A DNA stretch of 31,237 nucleotides, from assembly GCA_035493835.1 (NCBI GenBank), contig DATJHO010000037.1, positions 1 to 31,237 of the forward strand. Reading direction: 5' to 3'. Position numbers and translations under genes: made by a program. Source of the stretch: DASZTU01 sp035493835. Lineage in GTDB: Bacteria; Pseudomonadota; Alphaproteobacteria; Rhizobiales; Devosiaceae. The notes under the pieces were generated by a model. That model did no database searches. It saw only the letters and a list, made by a program, of their open reading frames with translations, and was not told where the DNA came from. This document shows, one piece after another, positions 1-7,313 of the stretch; the first letter of the stretch is position 1; every line of letters begins with the position of its first letter.

Positions 1-1
1 G

Positions 2-934
2 GTCTTCCAGATCGCCTTCGGGGGACTGGCCTGCGGCTCGGTTGGCGCCTTCTTCGCCCCGCTGATCGCGGCAACTGTCGGCTGGTTCGACAAGCACCGC
101 AGCCTCGCGGTCTCGCTGGTTTCGATCGGCGGTGGCATCGCCCCAATGGTGATGACGCCGCTCGCCAGCGTCCTCATTGGCGCTTACGGCTGGCGCAGCG
201 CGATGCTGATGATTGCTATCGGTGTCATGGTGGTGGTTCTCCCCACGGCGCTGCTTATCCGCGGCGCACCCACGCAGGATCACGCCGCCGCCAGCGGTCC
301 TGGAACTACAGTAGTGGCGCAGCCAGCGCGCTCGTCCGCCTGGGCAGCCCTGCGCACGCCGCAATTCCTCGTCCTCGCGGCGACCTTTTTCCTCTGCTGC
401 GCTGCCCATTCGGGGCCGATTTTCCACACCGTCAGCTATGCCGAAATCTGCGGCGCATCGTCCCTCGCGGCGGCCAGCATTTACAGCGTCGAAGGCGTCG
501 CCGGTCTCTTCGGACGGCTGATCTTCGGCGTGCTCGGTGACCGGATCGGGGTCAAGCGCGTCATCATTGGCGGGCTCCTGCTCCAGGCGGTGGGCATCTA
601 CAGCTACATCTACGTAAGCGGCCTGGGCGATTTCTATGCCCGCGCCCTGGTCCTGGGCATGGCTTATGGCGGGGTAATGCCGCTCTACGCGATCCTTGCC
701 CGCGAGTATTTCAGCCAGAACGTGATGGGCACGGTGCTGGGCGCCGCCACCATGACCTCGAGCATCGGCATGGCCTTCGGCCCGGTCGGGGGCGGCTGGC
801 TGTTCGATACGTTCGGAACCTATCACTGGCTTTACATCGCTTCGGCCGCCATCGGCCTCGCCGCCGCCGTCATGGCCCTCGCATTTCCCCCGCCGCCGCA
901 GCGCGACGCCCCACTGGTGCTGCGGCCCGCATAA
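2..934 (+). CDS. MFS transporter, 3' portion (start lies before the window)
   Basis: This is the C-terminal part of a major facilitator superfamily permease. The frame is already open at base 2 (VFQIAFGG...), so the true start is upstream of the window. The visible protein is a run of hydrophobic helices with the short basic loop FGRLIFGVLGDRIGVKR, which matches the G-x-L-x-D-R-x-G-x-K-R loop between helices 2-3 or 8-9 of MFS proteins. A long hydrophilic stretch (PTQDHAAASGPGTT) looks like the central cytoplasmic loop joining the two six-helix halves. The style resembles monocarboxylate/oxalate-formate antiporter-like members, which suggests an organic acid substrate, but the substrate cannot be read from sequence. 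It converges on the KdgD-like dehydratase gene and probably belongs to the same catabolic island. Confidence 0.85.
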   Translation, partial: VFQIAFGGLACGSVGAFFAPLIAATVGWFDKHRSLAVSLVSIGGGIAPMVMTPLASVLIGAYGWRSAMLMIAIGVMVVVLPTALLIRGAPTQDHAAASGPGTTVVAQPARSSAWAALRTPQFLVLAATFFLCCAAHSGPIFHTVSYAEICGASSLAAASIYSVEGVAGLFGRLIFGVLGDRIGVKRVIIGGLLLQAVGIYSYIYVSGLGDFYARALVLGMAYGGVMPLYAILAREYFSQNVMGTVLGAATMTSSIGMAFGPVGGGWLFDTFGTYHWLYIASAAIGLAAAVMALAFPPPPQRDAPLVLRPA

Positions 935-1121
935 CGGGACCGCGCAGATCGGACCCCGCGCAAGGTCCGCTTCGGCGCGATCCGGACCTCAGCCCACAGG
1001 CTGCTTCTGGGCCCGAAAGGGACTCTCGTTGGACCGGGCCGTCAGGCTGCTGGTGGGCTGGGTAGGCCCGGACGCCTTTGGCTAGGTCGAAACGTGTCGC
1101 TCAGAGGTGAAGAATGTGCAA

Positions 1122-1153
1122 GTGCGCGCCGACCTCGATGGGTCGGCGCGCAC
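1122..1153 (-). terminator. Strong hairpin between convergent genes, probable terminator of the SDR-KdgD operon
   Basis: A perfect 13-bp stem (1122-1134 with 1141-1153) closes a 6-nt loop. It lies 28 bp past the stop of the minus-strand dehydratase gene. Read on the minus strand, the stem is followed by a moderately T-rich run (CTTGCACATTCTTC), so it fits an intrinsic terminator better in that direction than on the plus strand. The absence of an unbroken T-tract lowers confidence. The rest of 935-1180 shows nothing else recognisable. Confidence 0.6.
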
Positions 1154-1180
1154 GCTCATGGCTAGTGCGCACGGCTTGGC

Positions 1181-2098
1181 CTAGATGACGGCCGAGGCGA
1201 TCAGCGTCTTCAGTTCCGCAAGTTCCTGCTCGCTCAGATCCGTGAGCGGGGGCCTTACCGGCCCGGAATCCCGGCCGATAACCTTCATCCCAGCCTTGAT
1301 GATGGAGACTGCGTAGCCTTTCTTCCGGTTCCGGATGGCGATCAGCGGCAGGATGAATTTGCGGAGGCCGGCATAGACGGCCTCCCGATCCTGCCGACGG
1401 ACCGCAGCGTAAAAGGCGGTCGAGAATTCCGGCACGAAATTGAACACCGCCGAGGAATAGGTCGTAACGCCCATTTCCAGATAGGGCAGGGCGAAGGTTT
1501 CCGCGGTGGGAAGGCCTCCCACATAGGTGAGCCGGTCACCCATCCGCGCGTAAATGCGCGTCATCAGTTCGATGTCGCCCACGCCGTCCTTGTAGCCGAC
1601 GAGGTTCGGGCACCGCGCGCAGAGCTGCTCGATGCTGGCCTCGTTGAGCATGGCGTTGTCGCGATTGTAGACGATTACGCCGAGCTTAGTGGCGGCGCAG
1701 ACCGTCTCGATGTGGGCGATCAGTCCTTCCTGCTCGGAAAAGACCAAATAGGGGGGCAGCAGCAGGATGCCATCGGCGCCGGCCCGCTCAGCGGCCGCCG
1801 CCATTTCCGTGGCAATGGCCGTGCCATAGCCAACCCCGGCGAGAACCGGCAGCCGGCCCCTGGTCTCCGCGACCGCCACCCGCACGACGCGCTCGACTTC
1901 TGCAGGGCTAAGCGAGAAGAATTCGCCGGTGCCACCGGCGGCGAACAAGCCGGCTACCTTGTAGCCGCACAGCCAATCGAGGTTTTCGCGGTACCGTGCC
2001 TCGTTGAAGCTGAAATCCGCGTTGAACGGGGTCACAGGAAACGACAGCAGACCGCTGCCGATGTGCTGCGCCATTTCCTTGGGAGACATGTTGCTCAT
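1181..2098 (-). CDS. kdgD: 5-dehydro-4-deoxyglucarate dehydratase (KdgD-like, DapA superfamily)
   Basis: The predicted reaction is decarboxylating dehydration of 5-keto-4-deoxy-D-glucarate to 2-oxoglutarate semialdehyde, in the cytoplasm, as part of aldarate catabolism. The 305-aa protein is a complete TIM-barrel of the DapA/N-acetylneuraminate lyase superfamily. The Schiff-base lysine is K170 in GYKDGVGD, the catalytic tyrosine is Y144 in VIVYNRDN, and the carboxylate-binding GGTGEF loop is at 55-60. GTGEFFSLS and the length are typical of KdgD rather than of DapA itself. The start at 2098 has AAGGAGCG eight bases upstream. The gene follows the SDR gene on the same strand with an 11-bp gap, so they are co-transcribed. 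Another DapA-family aldolase or dehydratase is possible but less likely. No 2-oxoglutarate-semialdehyde dehydrogenase is visible in the window. Confidence 0.85.
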   Translation of the reverse strand: MSNMSPKEMAQHIGSGLLSFPVTPFNADFSFNEARYRENLDWLCGYKVAGLFAAGGTGEFFSLSPAEVERVVRVAVAETRGRLPVLAGVGYGTAIATEMAAAAERAGADGILLLPPYLVFSEQEGLIAHIETVCAATKLGVIVYNRDNAMLNEASIEQLCARCPNLVGYKDGVGDIELMTRIYARMGDRLTYVGGLPTAETFALPYLEMGVTTYSSAVFNFVPEFSTAFYAAVRRQDREAVYAGLRKFILPLIAIRNRKKGYAVSIIKAGMKVIGRDSGPVRPPLTDLSEQELAELKTLIASAVI

Positions 2099-2109
2099 GC
2101 TGGCGCTCC

Positions 2110-2856
2110 TTAGCCGCGACCCAGGAACGGCATCTTGGATGCCATCACCGTGACGAATTGCATGTTGGCATCAAGGCTCATATTGGCCATGAGCAGGATG
2201 GTATCGCCGATGTTCTTGGCATCCATGGTCGGTTCGACCGCAACGGTGCCGTTGGGCTGCGGCACGCCATTGGCCATGCGCGCCGTCATGGGCGTGGCGG
2301 CATTGCCGATGTCGATCTGGCACGACACGATGTCGTGGACGCGTCCATCGAGGCCGATCGATTTGGTGAGGCCGGTTACGGCATGCTTGGTGGTCGTGTA
2401 GGGGGCCGAGCCCGGGCGCGGCGTATGCGCCGAAATCGAGCCGTTGTTGATGATCCGGCCGCCACGGGGATCCTGGTCGCGCATCATGCGATAAGCGGCG
2501 AGCGCGCAGAGGAACATGCCGTTGATGTTGGTGGCGACGACCCGGTTCCAGGTTTCGTAAGTGAGGTCGCCGAAATTCGTGCTGGGCGAGCCGCCTCCAG
2601 CATTGTTGAAAAGCGTGTCGACCCGCCCGAATTCCTGCTTCACCCGCGCGAACATGGCATCGACCTGTTCGGGGCTGGTCACATCGGTCGGAACGATCAG
2701 GGGAGTGCCGCCTTGCGCCAGGCCCGCCGTTTCCCGTAAGGCATCCTCGCGCCGCCCCGCCAATGCGACGGCGTATCCGTCATTGAGCAAAGCCAAGGCC
2801 GCGGCGCGGCCGACGCCGCTTCCTGCCCCGGTTATCACAGCCACACGTTGCGTCAT
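2110..2856 (-). CDS. SDR family NAD(P)-dependent oxidoreductase
   Basis: A classical short-chain dehydrogenase/reductase of 248 aa. The cofactor loop TGAGSGVG is at residues 9-16, NNAG is at 84-87, and the catalytic tetrad is N110, S140, Y153 and K157 (YTTTK). It should oxidise or reduce a hydroxyl/keto group on a small acid or sugar using NAD(P). The start at 2856 (MTQRVAVITG) is chosen because it begins directly at the Rossmann strand and has GGGAGA upstream. A longer in-frame start at 2988 would add 44 residues without any family similarity. It is the first gene of a two-gene minus-strand operon with the KdgD-like dehydratase, so a sugar-acid substrate is likely. The exact substrate is unknown. 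Confidence 0.85.
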   Translation of the reverse strand: MTQRVAVITGAGSGVGRAAALALLNDGYAVALAGRREDALRETAGLAQGGTPLIVPTDVTSPEQVDAMFARVKQEFGRVDTLFNNAGGGSPSTNFGDLTYETWNRVVATNINGMFLCALAAYRMMRDQDPRGGRIINNGSISAHTPRPGSAPYTTTKHAVTGLTKSIGLDGRVHDIVSCQIDIGNAATPMTARMANGVPQPNGTVAVEPTMDAKNIGDTILLMANMSLDANMQFVTVMASKMPFLGRG

Positions 2857-2952
2857 GAGCGCATGCTCTCCCTTGTCCGTGACAGCCGGCCGAAACACCG
2901 GGCGGCCCGTTCTTCCATTGCTCCACCATAGGCCCAACGGGTGGGCAGCGGG

Positions 2953-2969
2953 TTCGCCCAATCGGCGAA
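2953..2969. promoter_or_regulatory. Candidate operator in the divergent SDR / isomerase spacer
   Basis: The inverted repeat TTCGCC-CAATC-GGCGAA (6-bp arms, 5-bp spacer) lies in the 198-bp region between the divergent starts at 2856 (minus) and 3055 (plus). Its position suits a regulator controlling both directions. The regulator is unknown. The motif does not match the inverted repeat beside the GntR gene at 5104-5125. Six-base arms occur by chance in GC-rich DNA, so this is tentative. Confidence 0.35.
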
Positions 2970-3054
2970 ATGGTTGCACGCGGGCCATACCGCCCCGGGC
3001 GCTGGCCGCATAGCATCCTGCCGATGCCAGCCAGCCCTATAGGTGCTCCCCATC

Positions 3055-3888
3055 ATGTCGCATGAGTTTAAATTGTCGCTGCATACCTGGACCATCGATA
3101 CCACGCCGATGGATGTTTGCCTGGATGCGACGGCCAAGGCCGGCTTTGACGCCATCGAGTTGAAGCGAACCGATTTTGTCCATTGCTACGAGCGCGGCAT
3201 GAGCCGTTCGCAAGTCATCGATCTGATCCGCGGCAGCGGCACCCGGCTGGGAATCCTGGGCACCGAGTATGGCTGGTTCTTCGCGCCGCCGAGCGAGCAG
3301 CGACGGCTATTTGAGGTGTTGCGCGAATCCTGCGAGATCGCGGTCGCCCTCGGCTGCGACATGATCATGAGCGCGCCGGGACAGACCACCGGCACCCTGG
3401 AGGAAGCGATCACCGCGACAAAGGCGGCCGGGGAGATCGTCGGCGAATACGGCCTGCGCCTCGCCCTGGAGTTCAACTCGCAACATCCCTTGATTAACAG
3501 GACCGCCGTGCTGCGAGAGATCATTGCCGGTGCGGGCCATTCGCATTGCGGTATGCTTCTCGACACCTATCACCTCCACCGCAGCCAGGGCATCGGGCCC
3601 GGGCTGGAAGGCGTGACCGGCGATGAGTTGTTCGTGGTCCAGTACAGCGACGCGCCGCCCCAGCCGACGCCTGGCGTGCGCCGTCCGATCGATCGACTGG
3701 CGCCCGGCGACGGCGTGATCGACTGGACCGATTTCTTCACGCGGCTGCAGCGGATCGGCTATCGCGGCTATCTCAGCTATGAGGCACCCAATCCCATTTT
3801 CTGGGACCGCTCGCCGTACGAGGTCTGCGCGGAAGGCGTCGCCAAGACCCAAATCTTGCTCGAACGCTGGAAGCGTTCTGCTGATTGA
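3055..3888 (+). CDS. Sugar phosphate isomerase/epimerase-like TIM barrel
   Basis: This 277-aa cytoplasmic protein belongs to the xylose isomerase-like / AP-endonuclease-2 TIM-barrel superfamily. That group includes hydroxypyruvate isomerase, tagatose/psicose epimerases and inosose dehydratase. Likely divalent-metal ligands are E139 (LALEFN), D170 and H173 (LLDTYHLH) and E243 (LSYEAPNP), the usual Glu-Asp-His-Glu arrangement, with Q196 in VVQYSDAP at the position often taken by His. The ATG at 3055 (MSHEF) is preferred over an upstream in-frame GTG at 3043; AGGTG lies just upstream. The next gene, a GlcG-like protein, starts 26 bp downstream, so the two form an operon. The substrate is probably a keto-sugar or sugar acid made or used by the neighbouring enzymes, but no specific reaction can be assigned. 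Confidence 0.75.
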   Translation: MSHEFKLSLHTWTIDTTPMDVCLDATAKAGFDAIELKRTDFVHCYERGMSRSQVIDLIRGSGTRLGILGTEYGWFFAPPSEQRRLFEVLRESCEIAVALGCDMIMSAPGQTTGTLEEAITATKAAGEIVGEYGLRLALEFNSQHPLINRTAVLREIIAGAGHSHCGMLLDTYHLHRSQGIGPGLEGVTGDELFVVQYSDAPPQPTPGVRRPIDRLAPGDGVIDWTDFFTRLQRIGYRGYLSYEAPNPIFWDRSPYEVCAEGVAKTQILLERWKRSAD

Positions 3889-3914
3889 CCCGATTTCGGA
3901 AAGGATTGCAGGCC

Positions 3915-4349
3915 ATGTCGACCATCACGCTTACTCACGCCTCCACCATCATCGAAGCCGCGCGGGCCAAGGGCCGCGAGCTGTCTTTCGAACCGCTGAC
4001 AGTCGTCGTTCTCGACGGCGGCGGCCATATCATCGCCGTCCAGAGGGAGGACGGCAGCGGCATCCTCCGATTTGAACTGGCTTTCGGCAAAGCCTATGGG
4101 GCTTTGGGCTTCGGGACAGGCTCTCGAACCCTTGCCGGACGCGCTGCAAAGGTCCCGAGCTTCATTTCTGCCGCCTCGGTCGCGGCCGAGGGGCGGCTGA
4201 TCCCGGCCCCCGGAGGGGTCCTCGTGCGCGATGCGGATGGCGGCATCATTGGCGCCGTCGGCATATCCGGCGACACCGGTGACAATGACGAGATCTGCGC
4301 CGTTGCCGGGATTGAAAGCGCCGGCTTTCGGGCTGACCCGGGCGCCTGA
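3915..4349 (+). CDS. GlcG/HbpS family (DUF336) protein
   Basis: A small 144-aa protein of the GlcG/HbpS fold: VVVLDGGGHIIAVQREDG, a central FELAFGKAYGALGF segment and a C-terminal PGGVLVRDADGGIIGAVGISGDTGDNDE segment are the family hallmarks. Members occur beside glycolate, diol and sugar-acid catabolic genes. Some bind haem or cobalamin, but for most the role is unproven. There is no signal peptide, so it should be cytoplasmic. The ATG at 3915 is chosen (AAGGA about 11 bases upstream); the in-frame TTG at 3885 would overlap the previous stop. It probably forms an operon with the upstream isomerase/epimerase. It may act as an accessory or small-molecule-binding factor for the pathway. Confidence 0.75.
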   Translation: MSTITLTHASTIIEAARAKGRELSFEPLTVVVLDGGGHIIAVQREDGSGILRFELAFGKAYGALGFGTGSRTLAGRAAKVPSFISAASVAAEGRLIPAPGGVLVRDADGGIIGAVGISGDTGDNDEICAVAGIESAGFRADPGA

Positions 4350-4366
4350 TAGTTGGGTGGTTGCAA

Positions 4367-4396
4367 GCCGGGCGGCAGTCCATCCCGTCGCCCGGC
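4367..4396. terminator. Hairpin between convergent genes
   Basis: GCCGGGCG (4367-4374) pairs perfectly with CGCCCGGC (4389-4396) across a 14-nt loop. It lies in the 74-bp gap between the GlcG-like gene (plus) and the GntR gene (minus), where transcripts from both sides converge. There is no T-tract on either strand, so it may be only a weak or factor-dependent stop. Confidence 0.35.
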
Positions 4397-4423
4397 GTCC
4401 CCACCTTTGAGCTGCACGGCGCG

Positions 4424-5098
4424 TCAGCCCCCACGCGAGATCAGTCGCGCCTGCACGGACAGCAGATGGGCGCGCATGGCTTCTGCGGCGGCTTCGGGCT
4501 GCCGCGCGAAAATGGCCCCGCAAATGGCATCGTGTTCGGCGAAGGTCGTATAGCTCGAGGGCGGCAATTGCTCCGCCCGGACCGTCTGCCAGACGAGCGA
4601 CCGCCGCACGGCATTCAGCGTCTCGAACATGGTCATCAGCAGCTTGTTCCGCGTCGCCGAGGCGATCGCGTAGTGAAGCCGGTTATCCCAGGATTCGAAC
4701 ATCCGCCAACTTCTGGCCTCGCGGCAGCGCTGGTTGCATAGCCGCAACTCGGCCAAGTTGGCCTTCACCGAACACATTGCCGCCAGCCGCGCCAGCTCCG
4801 GCTCGATCGCCAGCCTCGCTTCAACGATTTGGGAAGGGCTGCTGATGCTGCTGAGATATTTCACCTCCGCCAGGTTAAGCACCGGCCGTGCGCCGATGAA
4901 GGTGCCGCGGCCAACCTGACGCCAGACCTGCCCTTCCGATTCAAGCACCGCCATCGCCTTGCGCAGCGCCGCTCGCGTCACCCCCAATTGGATACTGAGT
5001 TCCCGCTCCGGCGGCAGGCGGTCGTTGAGCGAGAGGTTCTGCTCGGCCAAATAGGTGCGCAGCAGCAGCAAGGGATCGGCGGAAAGTTGGGTGACCAT
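4424..5098 (-). CDS. GntR family transcriptional regulator, FadR/FCD subfamily
   Basis: A DNA-binding regulator of 224 aa. The N-terminal winged helix-turn-helix spans about residues 8-70 (LPPERELSIQLGVTRAALRK, then the wing GRGTFIG). The C-terminal FCD effector domain has likely metal or carboxylate ligands in WDNRLH (Asp and His), AEHDAI (His) and MRAHL (His), as in FCD proteins that bind small carboxylic acids. The ATG at 5098 is preferred to an in-frame GTG at 5116, which would run into the inverted repeat at 5104-5125. The gene is divergent from the decarboxylase-like/Kelch/ABC operon, the usual layout for a local repressor that also controls itself. The effector is probably an organic acid from that pathway. 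Confidence 0.85.
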   Translation of the reverse strand: MVTQLSADPLLLLRTYLAEQNLSLNDRLPPERELSIQLGVTRAALRKAMAVLESEGQVWRQVGRGTFIGARPVLNLAEVKYLSSISSPSQIVEARLAIEPELARLAAMCSVKANLAELRLCNQRCREARSWRMFESWDNRLHYAIASATRNKLLMTMFETLNAVRRSLVWQTVRAEQLPPSSYTTFAEHDAICGAIFARQPEAAAEAMRAHLLSVQARLISRGG

Positions 5099-5103
5099 AG
5101 GGT

Positions 5104-5125
5104 CAACCAATATCACAATTGGTTG
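5104..5125. promoter_or_regulatory. Candidate GntR operator (8-6-8 inverted repeat)
   Basis: CAACCAAT (5104-5111) and ATTGGTTG (5118-5125) are perfect 8-bp inverted arms separated by six bases. The site begins 6 bp upstream of the GntR start codon and lies about 80 bp before the divergent operon start at 5206. A regulator bound here would block its own gene and could control the operon. Size and symmetry fit a FadR/FCD dimer site. The assignment rests on position and symmetry only. Confidence 0.6.
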
Positions 5126-5205
5126 GGAATTCCACCTGTTCAGCGCTCGGTTTCGAGCCCACTGTCACATCGCTCAAGCTGCTTCACGGCCTGCAGGGAT
5201 CTTGA

Positions 5206-6201
5206 ATGACCAAGTTGAAACTTTCGCTCGCGTGTACCCAAACTGATCGCGCTGCCCCGCTTCTCGACGGGCGCATCGCCATTGAAGGATGCGAGGTCAT
5301 TCCGCTTCCCGGCCAGACGCAGGACATTTTCCGGCGCGTGCTCGATGACCAGGCATTCGACATTGCCGAAATGTCGATGGGCAGTCACATCATCCAGGTC
5401 GACCGGGGCGCTTCCGACTACGTTGCCATTCCGGTTTTCCTGTCACGCTGCTTCCGCCATTCGGCGATTTATATCCGCACCGATCGCGGCATTACCCGTC
5501 CCGAGGACCTGGCGGGGCGTACCGTCGGAATCGAGCAGTACCAGCAGACCGTAGGGCTGTGGGTGCGCGGCATCCTTGGCGACGAGCACGGTGTCCGCAC
5601 CCAGGACGTGACCTGGATGAATGGCGGGCTCGAGCAGCCCGGCGGGGGCGAGCGCATCGCGCTGAAACTGCCCGACTCCATTCGCCTTAGCGCGATCCCC
5701 AAGGGGCAGACGCTCAACAAGATGCTGGTGGACGGCGAACTCGATGCCGTGATCGGCAGCCGGCCGCCATCAAGCTTCGAGAGCGGCCATCCCAATGTCG
5801 CGCGGCTGTTCCCCGACCCCCGCGCGGCCGAGATCGCCTATTTCCAGCGCACGAAGGCTTTTCCGATCATGCACTGCGTCGTCATCCGGCGGAGCCTGGT
5901 GGATGCGCATCCCTGGCTGGCTGTCGAAGTGCTGCGCGCCTTTATCAAGGCGAAAGCCTATGCGCTCAAGGAACTCAGCCTCTCCAACATCCCGCGGGTC
6001 AGCCTTGCCTGGATCGCCGATGATTTTGTCGAGACGCAGCGTGTGCTCGGCAGCAGCATGTGGGCGTATGGCTTCAAGGAAAGTCGGCACGAGATCGAGG
6101 CCATGTTGCGCTACGCCGCCAATGACGGCCTTACCACCCGGGCGCTGACGCCCGAGGACATCTTCCACCCCAGCACACACAGCCTGGCCGACAAGGCCTG
6201 A
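5206..6201 (+). CDS. 4,5-dihydroxyphthalate decarboxylase-like protein (type II binding-protein fold)
   Basis: A 331-aa protein resembling the Pht5 family of 4,5-dihydroxyphthalate decarboxylases, which share the fold of ABC solute-binding proteins. Family-like segments include LSLACTQTDRAAPLLDG near the N-terminus, DIAEMSMGSHI, FRHSAIYIRTDRGITRPEDLAGRTVGIEQYQQT and, near the C-terminus, YGFKESRHEIEAML followed by GLTTRALTPEDIFHPST. It has no signal peptide, so it should act in the cytoplasm, as an enzyme rather than as the binding protein of the downstream transporter. The ATG at 5206 has AGGGAT upstream. It is the first gene of an operon with the Kelch protein (14-bp gap) and a NitT/TauT-type ABC system. 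The likely role is decarboxylation of an aromatic or cyclic acid, but the substrate is unknown and related proteins are often misannotated as binding proteins. Confidence 0.7.
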   Translation: MTKLKLSLACTQTDRAAPLLDGRIAIEGCEVIPLPGQTQDIFRRVLDDQAFDIAEMSMGSHIIQVDRGASDYVAIPVFLSRCFRHSAIYIRTDRGITRPEDLAGRTVGIEQYQQTVGLWVRGILGDEHGVRTQDVTWMNGGLEQPGGGERIALKLPDSIRLSAIPKGQTLNKMLVDGELDAVIGSRPPSSFESGHPNVARLFPDPRAAEIAYFQRTKAFPIMHCVVIRRSLVDAHPWLAVEVLRAFIKAKAYALKELSLSNIPRVSLAWIADDFVETQRVLGSSMWAYGFKESRHEIEAMLRYAANDGLTTRALTPEDIFHPSTHSLADKA

Positions 6202-6215
6202 CGGAATAGGCGATA

Positions 6216-7235
6216 ATGTCTGAAAGCATTCAGGATCCGCTGTTTTCGGGGTTGTTCGACCCCACCATCACCAGCATCCCCCAGGGGGTGTCCAAGCCCT
6301 CTGCCGATCCGATCCCTGTCGCCGAAAGGCCGGGCCGCTGGATCGAGTTGCAGCGCATGCCGGTAGCCACGGCGGAGATGGGCGTGATCGAATGCGATGG
6401 CAAGGTCCACGTCATCGGCGGCTATGCCCGTGGCAACGTCAACAGCGATTTGCACCAGGTCTATGACCCGGCGACCAATAGCTGGAGTTTCAAGGCGCCC
6501 ATCCCCTTCGCCTGCAACCATTTGTCATTGGCGGTGATCGGCCAGCGCATCTACAGCTTCGGCGGCTTCATCGAACAAAACCGCTGCCCGCACTCGAAAT
6601 GCTTCGTCTACGACGCCGATGCCGATGCGTGGGAGCCGCTGCCCAACCTGGTACGCCCGCGCGGCGCCATTTCGGCGGTGGCTCTCGACGGGCGAATCCA
6701 CCTTCTGGGAGGTCGCGACGTGCGATCGACCGATTGGCACGAGGTCTACGACCCCGAAACGCGCGCCTACGAAGTGCTCGATAACATGCGCGGCTCGACC
6801 CCAACCCAGCCTTACGGGGGCCAGCGTTGCCACATGGGTGTCGTCGTGGTCGACGGCCGGATTCACGCTATCGGCGGCCGCAAGGACTCTTATGATTTCA
6901 ACACGGGGCTGCACGCGGTCTTCGACCCGGAAAGCGGCAAGTGGTCCTTCCGGCGGCCCTTGCCGACGCCCCGCAGCGGGGCGTCCTGCGCCTATGTCGG
7001 CGGTCGCGTCCTTGTGTTCGGCGGTGAAGCCCCCGGCCTCGTGTTTGCCGCCAATGAGGGCTACGACGCCCAGACGGATCGTTGGGAAGCATTGGCGCCG
7101 ATGCCGGTGCCGAGACACGGTCTGCACGGCGCCACCGCTGCTGTAATCGGCACCATGGTGCATGTGCCCGGCGGTGCCCCGATCACCGGCGGCAGCGTAC
7201 AGGGGGCTTACCACGACGCTTTTACGCTCGATTGA
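6216..7235 (+). CDS. Kelch-repeat beta-propeller protein
   Basis: A 339-aa protein almost wholly made of Kelch repeats. Six double-glycine motifs can be seen in order (HVIGGYARG, YSFGGFIEQ, HLLGGRDVR, HAIGGRKDS, LVFGGEAPG, HVPGGAPIT), each followed by a blade with the conserved Tyr and Trp (for example VYDPATNSW, VYDADADAW, VFDPESGKW, GYDAQTDRW). This predicts a six-bladed propeller like the NanM sialate mutarotase. There is no signal peptide and no galactose-oxidase copper site, so the protein is probably cytoplasmic, as a mutarotase, isomerase, lactonase or binding scaffold. It lies between the decarboxylase-like gene and the NitT/TauT transporter, so it probably works on the same imported compound. 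No specific reaction can be assigned. Confidence 0.75.
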   Translation: MSESIQDPLFSGLFDPTITSIPQGVSKPSADPIPVAERPGRWIELQRMPVATAEMGVIECDGKVHVIGGYARGNVNSDLHQVYDPATNSWSFKAPIPFACNHLSLAVIGQRIYSFGGFIEQNRCPHSKCFVYDADADAWEPLPNLVRPRGAISAVALDGRIHLLGGRDVRSTDWHEVYDPETRAYEVLDNMRGSTPTQPYGGQRCHMGVVVVDGRIHAIGGRKDSYDFNTGLHAVFDPESGKWSFRRPLPTPRSGASCAYVGGRVLVFGGEAPGLVFAANEGYDAQTDRWEALAPMPVPRHGLHGATAAVIGTMVHVPGGAPITGGSVQGAYHDAFTLD

Positions 7236-7313
7236 GCGGCCGGGTGGTTGACCGCGCACCGAGGAGGATCGGGGCGACGGGCAGGGCCGAAGCCATGTCA
7301 CAGGGAGGAAATC

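Noticed and set aside
5206..6201. Reading the first gene of the NitT/TauT operon as a second periplasmic binding protein
   Set aside because: It has no signal peptide, and its sequence resembles the cytoplasmic 4,5-dihydroxyphthalate decarboxylase family. A secreted binding protein is encoded separately at 7314.
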